DNA of 38,478 nt from CAYPKW01 sp964411425 (GTDB lineage Bacteria; Pseudomonadota; Alphaproteobacteria; Dongiales; Dongiaceae). The notes below the pieces were generated by a model. The model saw only the letters and a program-made list of their open reading frames with translations. It ran no database searches and was not told where the DNA came from. Position numbers and translations under genes: made by a program. Location: NCBI GenBank assembly GCA_964411425.1, contig CAYPKW010000021.1:1-38478 (forward strand), read 5' to 3'. Numbering within the stretch: position 1 is the first letter of the stretch; each line of letters opens with the position of its first letter. Shown in pieces: positions 35,379-38,478 of the stretch.

Positions 35379-35792
35379 CTACTGCGGGCGCGGCACCCAG
35401 GGAATGCGCGAGAACTCGATCCCCTCCTCGACCAGCTCGCGCGCTTCCTCGTCGCTCGCCGCGCCGTAAATGTTGCGGCGCTCCGCCTCGCGGTAGTGGA
35501 TGCGCCGCGCCTCCGCGGCGAACCTGTCGCCGACGTGCTCGCAGTTCTCCTCGACCGCCTTGCGCAACTCGCCCAGCGCGCGCATCGGCGCCGCCGCCTT
35601 GACCGTCTCGTCGTTCGGCGTACGGCCCGCCTTGCCGATGCGCGGCGCCATGACGGCCTTCGCGACCCTGCGGCTGCCGCAAGTTGGGCAGGCTATCCTC
35701 TGCGCGCCAGCCTGCTGCTCGAAGGCGGTGCCGTCGCGGAACCAGCCTTCGAATACATGATCCTTGGCGCATCTGAGATCGAACAAGATCAC
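35379..35792 (-). CDS. DUF1178 family protein
   Basis: A 137-residue protein starting MILFDLRCAKDHVFEGWF, the DUF1178 signature. A CPTCG zinc-ribbon-like pair lies at about 35-38, with an earlier Cys8, so metal binding is likely. The middle LRKAVEENCEHVGDRFAAEARRIH block and the IYGAASDEEARELVEEGIEF end are conserved in the family. The function is unknown. The start is a GTG at 35792 preceded by a GGAGG-rich stretch. It lies next to ubiG in many alphaproteobacteria. Confidence 0.9.
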   Translation of the reverse strand: MILFDLRCAKDHVFEGWFRDGTAFEQQAGAQRIACPTCGSRRVAKAVMAPRIGKAGRTPNDETVKAAAPMRALGELRKAVEENCEHVGDRFAAEARRIHYREAERRNIYGAASDEEARELVEEGIEFSRIPWVPRPQ

Positions 35793-35891
35793 GTTCCGCC
35801 ACCCGCCTCCGCCGGGAACGATCGAGCCTACCGAGCAACCCTTAAGATGGCGTAAGAACTCCGGTCAGACAAGGCGTCCCACGGAGGGGCC

Positions 35892-36449
35892 ATGGCCGAC
35901 CATGTCTCGCATGCCGGGCTCGAGCCCTCGGCCTGGGTGCTGCGCTTCGCCCCGCTGGTCCCGGAGGGCGGGCCGGTCCTCGACCTTGCCGCGGGCGCCG
36001 GCCGCCACGCGCGGTTCTTCCTGTCACACGGCCATCCGGTCGTGGCGGCCGACCGGGACGTTAGCGCGCTTGCCGACCTTGCCGGCCGGCGGGACGTCGA
36101 GATCGCTCCGGTCGACCTCGAATCCGGCGGGCCGTGGCCGTTCGGCCGGCGCCGGTTCGCCGGCGTCGTCGTCGCCAACTACCTCCACCGGCCGCTGCTG
36201 CCCGCAATCGTCGCGGCGGTAGCACCCGGCGGGCTGCTGATTTACGAGACCTTCGCCCGCGGCAACGAGCGGCTGGGGCGGCCGCGCAACCCGGATTTCC
36301 TGCTGCGGGCCGGCGAGCTGCTCGACGCCGTGGCAGGTAGGCTCGAGGTGATCGCCTACGAGAACCTGGAGGTGAGCGAGCCGCGCCCCGCCGTCGTCCA
36401 GCGCATCGCCGCGGTCGAGCGCGGCCCCGTCACTCGCCCGCCGCCCTGA
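35892..36449 (+). CDS. Small class I SAM-dependent methyltransferase
   Basis: A 185-residue Rossmann methyltransferase. Motif I VLDLAAGAGRHARFF (about 29-43), the acidic ribose-binding AADRD and the post-motif VVVANYLHRPLLPAI are clear. A late APGGLLIYETFARGNER block is typical of the TehB/UbiE-like group. The substrate is unknown. The ATG at 35892 has GGAGG upstream. It is divergent from DUF1178 and its last 20 bases overlap the convergent nitrilase gene. Confidence 0.85.
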   Translation: MADHVSHAGLEPSAWVLRFAPLVPEGGPVLDLAAGAGRHARFFLSHGHPVVAADRDVSALADLAGRRDVEIAPVDLESGGPWPFGRRRFAGVVVANYLHRPLLPAIVAAVAPGGLLIYETFARGNERLGRPRNPDFLLRAGELLDAVAGRLEVIAYENLEVSEPRPAVVQRIAAVERGPVTRPPP

Positions 36450-37281
36450 AGGCCGCATCGGGGACGTGGAATCGGCGGTCGTGGGTGAGCGCCGGCACCA
36501 TGCGCCGGGCCTCGTCCACTTTGGCGAGGTCGATGTCCGCCAGGACGATCCCCGGCTCCTCGCCGGCTTCGGCGACGATCTCGCCCCACGGGGCCACGAT
36601 GAGCGAGTGGCCATAGGTCCTGCGTCCCAGGGCGTGCTCGCCGCACTGCGCCGGCGCCAACACGAAGCAGCCGGTTTCGATGGCCCGCGCGCGCAACAGC
36701 ACGTGCCAATGGGCCTCGCCCGTCGGCCGGGTGAACGCCGAGGGCACGGTCAAGAATTGCGCCCCGGCCTGCGCCAGGGACCGATAGAGATAGGCGAAAC
36801 GCAGGTCGTAGCAGACCGAGAGCCCGACGCGGCCCCAGGGCGTATCCGCCACCACCGCCCGACCGCCCGGCCGGAAGGTGGTCGATTCGCGATAGCTTTC
36901 GCCCCCGGCGAGATCGACGTCGAACATGTGGATCTTGTCGTAGCGGGCCGCGATGCCTCCCCGATCGTCGAGCAGGAAGGAACGGTTGGCGCAGGTCTTG
37001 TCGTCGAGCTTGACCGCGAGCGAGCCTATCAGCAGCCAACACCCCAGCTCGGCCGCCAGCGCCTGGAACGCCGGCAGCGCCGGATCGGCCGCCTCGGGCC
37101 TGGCCTTGGCGAGAACGTCGGCGCGCCGCGGCTCCATCATCGCCGTATTCTCCGGCGTCAGGATGAAGTCGGCGCCCCGCGCGCGCGCCTCGCGGATGAG
37201 CGCCGTGGCCGCCGCCAGGTTGGGATTCACTTCCGGGCCCGCCGTCATCTGCACGCAGGCCGCCTTGAAAGTCCGGCTCAT
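36430..37281 (-). CDS. Carbon-nitrogen hydrolase (Nit1/omega-amidase-like)
   Basis: A 283-residue nitrilase-superfamily amidase with the intact Glu-Lys-Cys triad: Glu44 (LTPENTAM), Lys116 (RYDKIHMFD) and Cys157 (SVCYDLRF). The FDVDLAGGESYRES and PSAFTRPTGEAHWHVLLRARAIE segments place it close to Nit1/NitFhit and omega-amidases, which repair deaminated glutathione or hydrolyse alpha-ketoglutaramate. The ATG at 37281 overlaps the glutaredoxin stop (ATGA), so the two are coupled, which fits a glutathione-related role. Confidence 0.92.
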   Translation of the reverse strand: MSRTFKAACVQMTAGPEVNPNLAAATALIREARARGADFILTPENTAMMEPRRADVLAKARPEAADPALPAFQALAAELGCWLLIGSLAVKLDDKTCANRSFLLDDRGGIAARYDKIHMFDVDLAGGESYRESTTFRPGGRAVVADTPWGRVGLSVCYDLRFAYLYRSLAQAGAQFLTVPSAFTRPTGEAHWHVLLRARAIETGCFVLAPAQCGEHALGRRTYGHSLIVAPWGEIVAEAGEEPGIVLADIDLAKVDEARRMVPALTHDRRFHVPDAAFRAAGE

Positions 37282-37547
37282 GGTGCCGCCTCGAGCAACG
37301 CGCGGAGCCCGCCCGCTCGATCGAGAGCGGCGAGCTCGGCGTAGCCCCCGACGTGCTTCCCGTTGATGAAGACCTGCGGCAGCGAGGCGCGCCCGCCCGC
37401 CCGCGCCTGCAACTCCAAGCCCCGATCGGGATCGGCCAGCACGTCGATCTCGGCAAAGACGGCGCCGCGCTCGGCCAGCAGCCGCTTGGCGTTGCGGCAA
37501 TAGCCGCAGAACGGCGAGGTGTAGATCTCGACGACGGCGCCGGCCAT
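37278..37547 (-). CDS. grxC: Glutaredoxin 3
   Basis: An 89-residue glutaredoxin with the dithiol site CGYC (Cys14-Cys17, in SPFCGYCRNAKRLL). The cis-proline loop LPQVFINGKHVGGY binds glutathione. The start at the ATG at 37547 follows GGAG by six bases; in-frame starts up to 37580 are less likely. It reduces disulfides using glutathione and is translationally coupled to the nitrilase gene. ComF lies upstream on the same strand. Confidence 0.95.
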   Translation of the reverse strand: MAGAVVEIYTSPFCGYCRNAKRLLAERGAVFAEIDVLADPDRGLELQARAGGRASLPQVFINGKHVGGYAELAALDRAGGLRALLEAAP

Positions 37548-37595
37548 GGGCGACTCCATTGCCTCAATTAGATTTGGCACGCCGGCCCGGCTTTG

Positions 37596-38351
37596 TCATC
37601 CCCCGGCCTGCGGACGGACCACCCGGGCCAGCGTGAGCACGTCCACCCCGCCGGCCCCGGCGCCGAGGAGTGCTTCGGCGCAGGCCTCCGCCGTCGCCCC
37701 GGTGGTGAGCACGTCGTCCACCAGCAGGAGCTGCTTGCCGGCGATGCGGGGGCGGCTCTTCGCCGGCACCCGGAATGCGCCGGCGACGTTGCGGCGGCGC
37801 GCCGAGCGGCCGAGGCGGCCCTGGCTCGGCGTATTGCGCCGGCGCACCAGCGCCTCCGCCAGCATCGGCCGGCCGGTGAGGCGGGACAGCGCCGCAGCCA
37901 ACATGGCCGCCTGGTTGTAGCGGCGGGCGAACAGGCGCCAACGATGGAGGGGCACCGGCACCAGAAGATCGGTTTCGGAGAGGAGGTCCGCCCCGGCTCG
38001 GGCGAGCCACTGGCCGAAGGCGGGCACGCCGTCGGTTCGGTCGGCGTGCTTCAGATCGATGACCAGCCCGCGGCTCGCCTCGTCATAGCGCAACACGGCC
38101 CGCGCCCGGCCGTAGGCCGGCGGCGCGCCGGCGCAGGTGCCGCAGACCGCGCCCGGACCCGGATCGAACTCGAACGGATAGCCGCAGCGCGCGCAGGCCG
38201 GCGGCTCGAGGAAATCCATCGCCGCCCAGCACGCCGAGCACAGCGCGCCGGGCGCCGCCACGATCGCCCGGCACTTGAGGCAGCGCGGCGGCAGGATGGC
38301 GTCGAGGGTCGAGCGCGCGACGGCGCGGCACAGGCGGAAGAAAACCGTCAT
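37596..38351 (-). CDS. ComF-family phosphoribosyltransferase-like protein
   Basis: A 251-residue protein. The N-terminus carries a double zinc ribbon with four Cys pairs (24/27, 38/41, 53/56, 70/73). The phosphoribosyltransferase fold follows, with DLLVPVPLHRWRLFARRYNQA and the PRPP loop LLLVDDVLTTGATAEAC (about 208-224). In naturally competent bacteria ComF helps process incoming DNA; in others its role is unclear. It ends 48 bases before glutaredoxin. The 127 bases upstream to the window edge show no convincing gene. Confidence 0.92.
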   Translation of the reverse strand: MTVFFRLCRAVARSTLDAILPPRCLKCRAIVAAPGALCSACWAAMDFLEPPACARCGYPFEFDPGPGAVCGTCAGAPPAYGRARAVLRYDEASRGLVIDLKHADRTDGVPAFGQWLARAGADLLSETDLLVPVPLHRWRLFARRYNQAAMLAAALSRLTGRPMLAEALVRRRNTPSQGRLGRSARRRNVAGAFRVPAKSRPRIAGKQLLLVDDVLTTGATAEACAEALLGAGAGGVDVLTLARVVRPQAGG

Positions 38352-38478
38352 GGCCCTATTCGAGGGCGAGTCTCGGCCGCTGTCAAATCGCTCCTCTCCG
38401 GCCTTCGTTTGCGTAAAAGAAGGTGTCTAAGCATCGATTTTTCGAGGAACGACCCAAATTGCCGCGGAACGGCGCCGT

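Noticed and set aside
38423..38478. A GTG-started frame open to the window edge with AAGAAGG upstream
   Set aside because: Only 18 codons are visible and they match nothing I recognise; it cannot be supported.

Overview
The window is high-GC DNA that looks like the chromosome of an alphaproteobacterium, most likely Rhodospirillales or an uncultured relative. The basis is gene order and content: comF, grxC, nitrilase, DUF1178, ubiG, lysC, ptsP, and prfA, prmC, DUF4167, clpB, together with ubiquinone genes (coq7, ubiG) and many genes with GTG or TTG starts. Coding density is high. No intergenic stretch exceeds about 300 bases; the longest is about 297 bases, at 18639-18935.

Region 1 (1-3831, minus strand): the N-terminal part of smc, cut by the window edge, a DsbA-like thiol oxidoreductase, a Coq7 hydroxylase, DsbB, and a YqaA/VTT membrane protein. 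Region 2 (3844-4584): tRNA-Leu(CAA), a hicBA toxin-antitoxin pair, then a broken second tRNA-Leu whose 3' 57 bases almost repeat the first. This resembles a tiny tRNA-targeted insertion without an integrase. Region 3 (4731-8234): a MoaD/ThiS-like sulfur carrier with a BNR-repeat protein, an exported Sel1/peptidoglycan-binding/trypsin-fold protein that has lost catalytic residues, and a small secreted protein made of five 19-residue repeats.

Region 4 (8245-18638): an ATP-grasp ligase, then a complete polyamine-type ABC importer (Tat-exported binding protein, two permeases, ATPase). On the opposite strand are a CobW GTPase and its small CxxC partner, followed by a deacetylase/imidase-like hydrolase. 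Dihydropyrimidinase and a DapA-family lyase complete the group. Together they suggest uptake and hydrolysis of a cyclic amide, imide or ureide (inference).

Region 5 (18936-29734): an M23 envelope peptidase, clpB, DUF4167, prmC, prfA, glutamyl-tRNA reductase, hisS and a RodZ-like protein. Two 117-bp compound palindromes, 94% identical and in inverted orientation, bracket the block from DUF4167 to hisS. Region 6 (29908-38351): ptsP, a nitronate monooxygenase-like protein, lysC, ubiG, DUF1178, a small methyltransferase, a nitrilase-family amidase, glutaredoxin and ComF.

The points most worth a second look are the tRNA-flanked hicBA, the degenerate protease, the repeat protein next to an ATP-grasp enzyme, the inverted palindromes, a glutamyl-tRNA reductase in an alphaproteobacterial setting, and the imidase/dihydropyrimidinase/CobW group.
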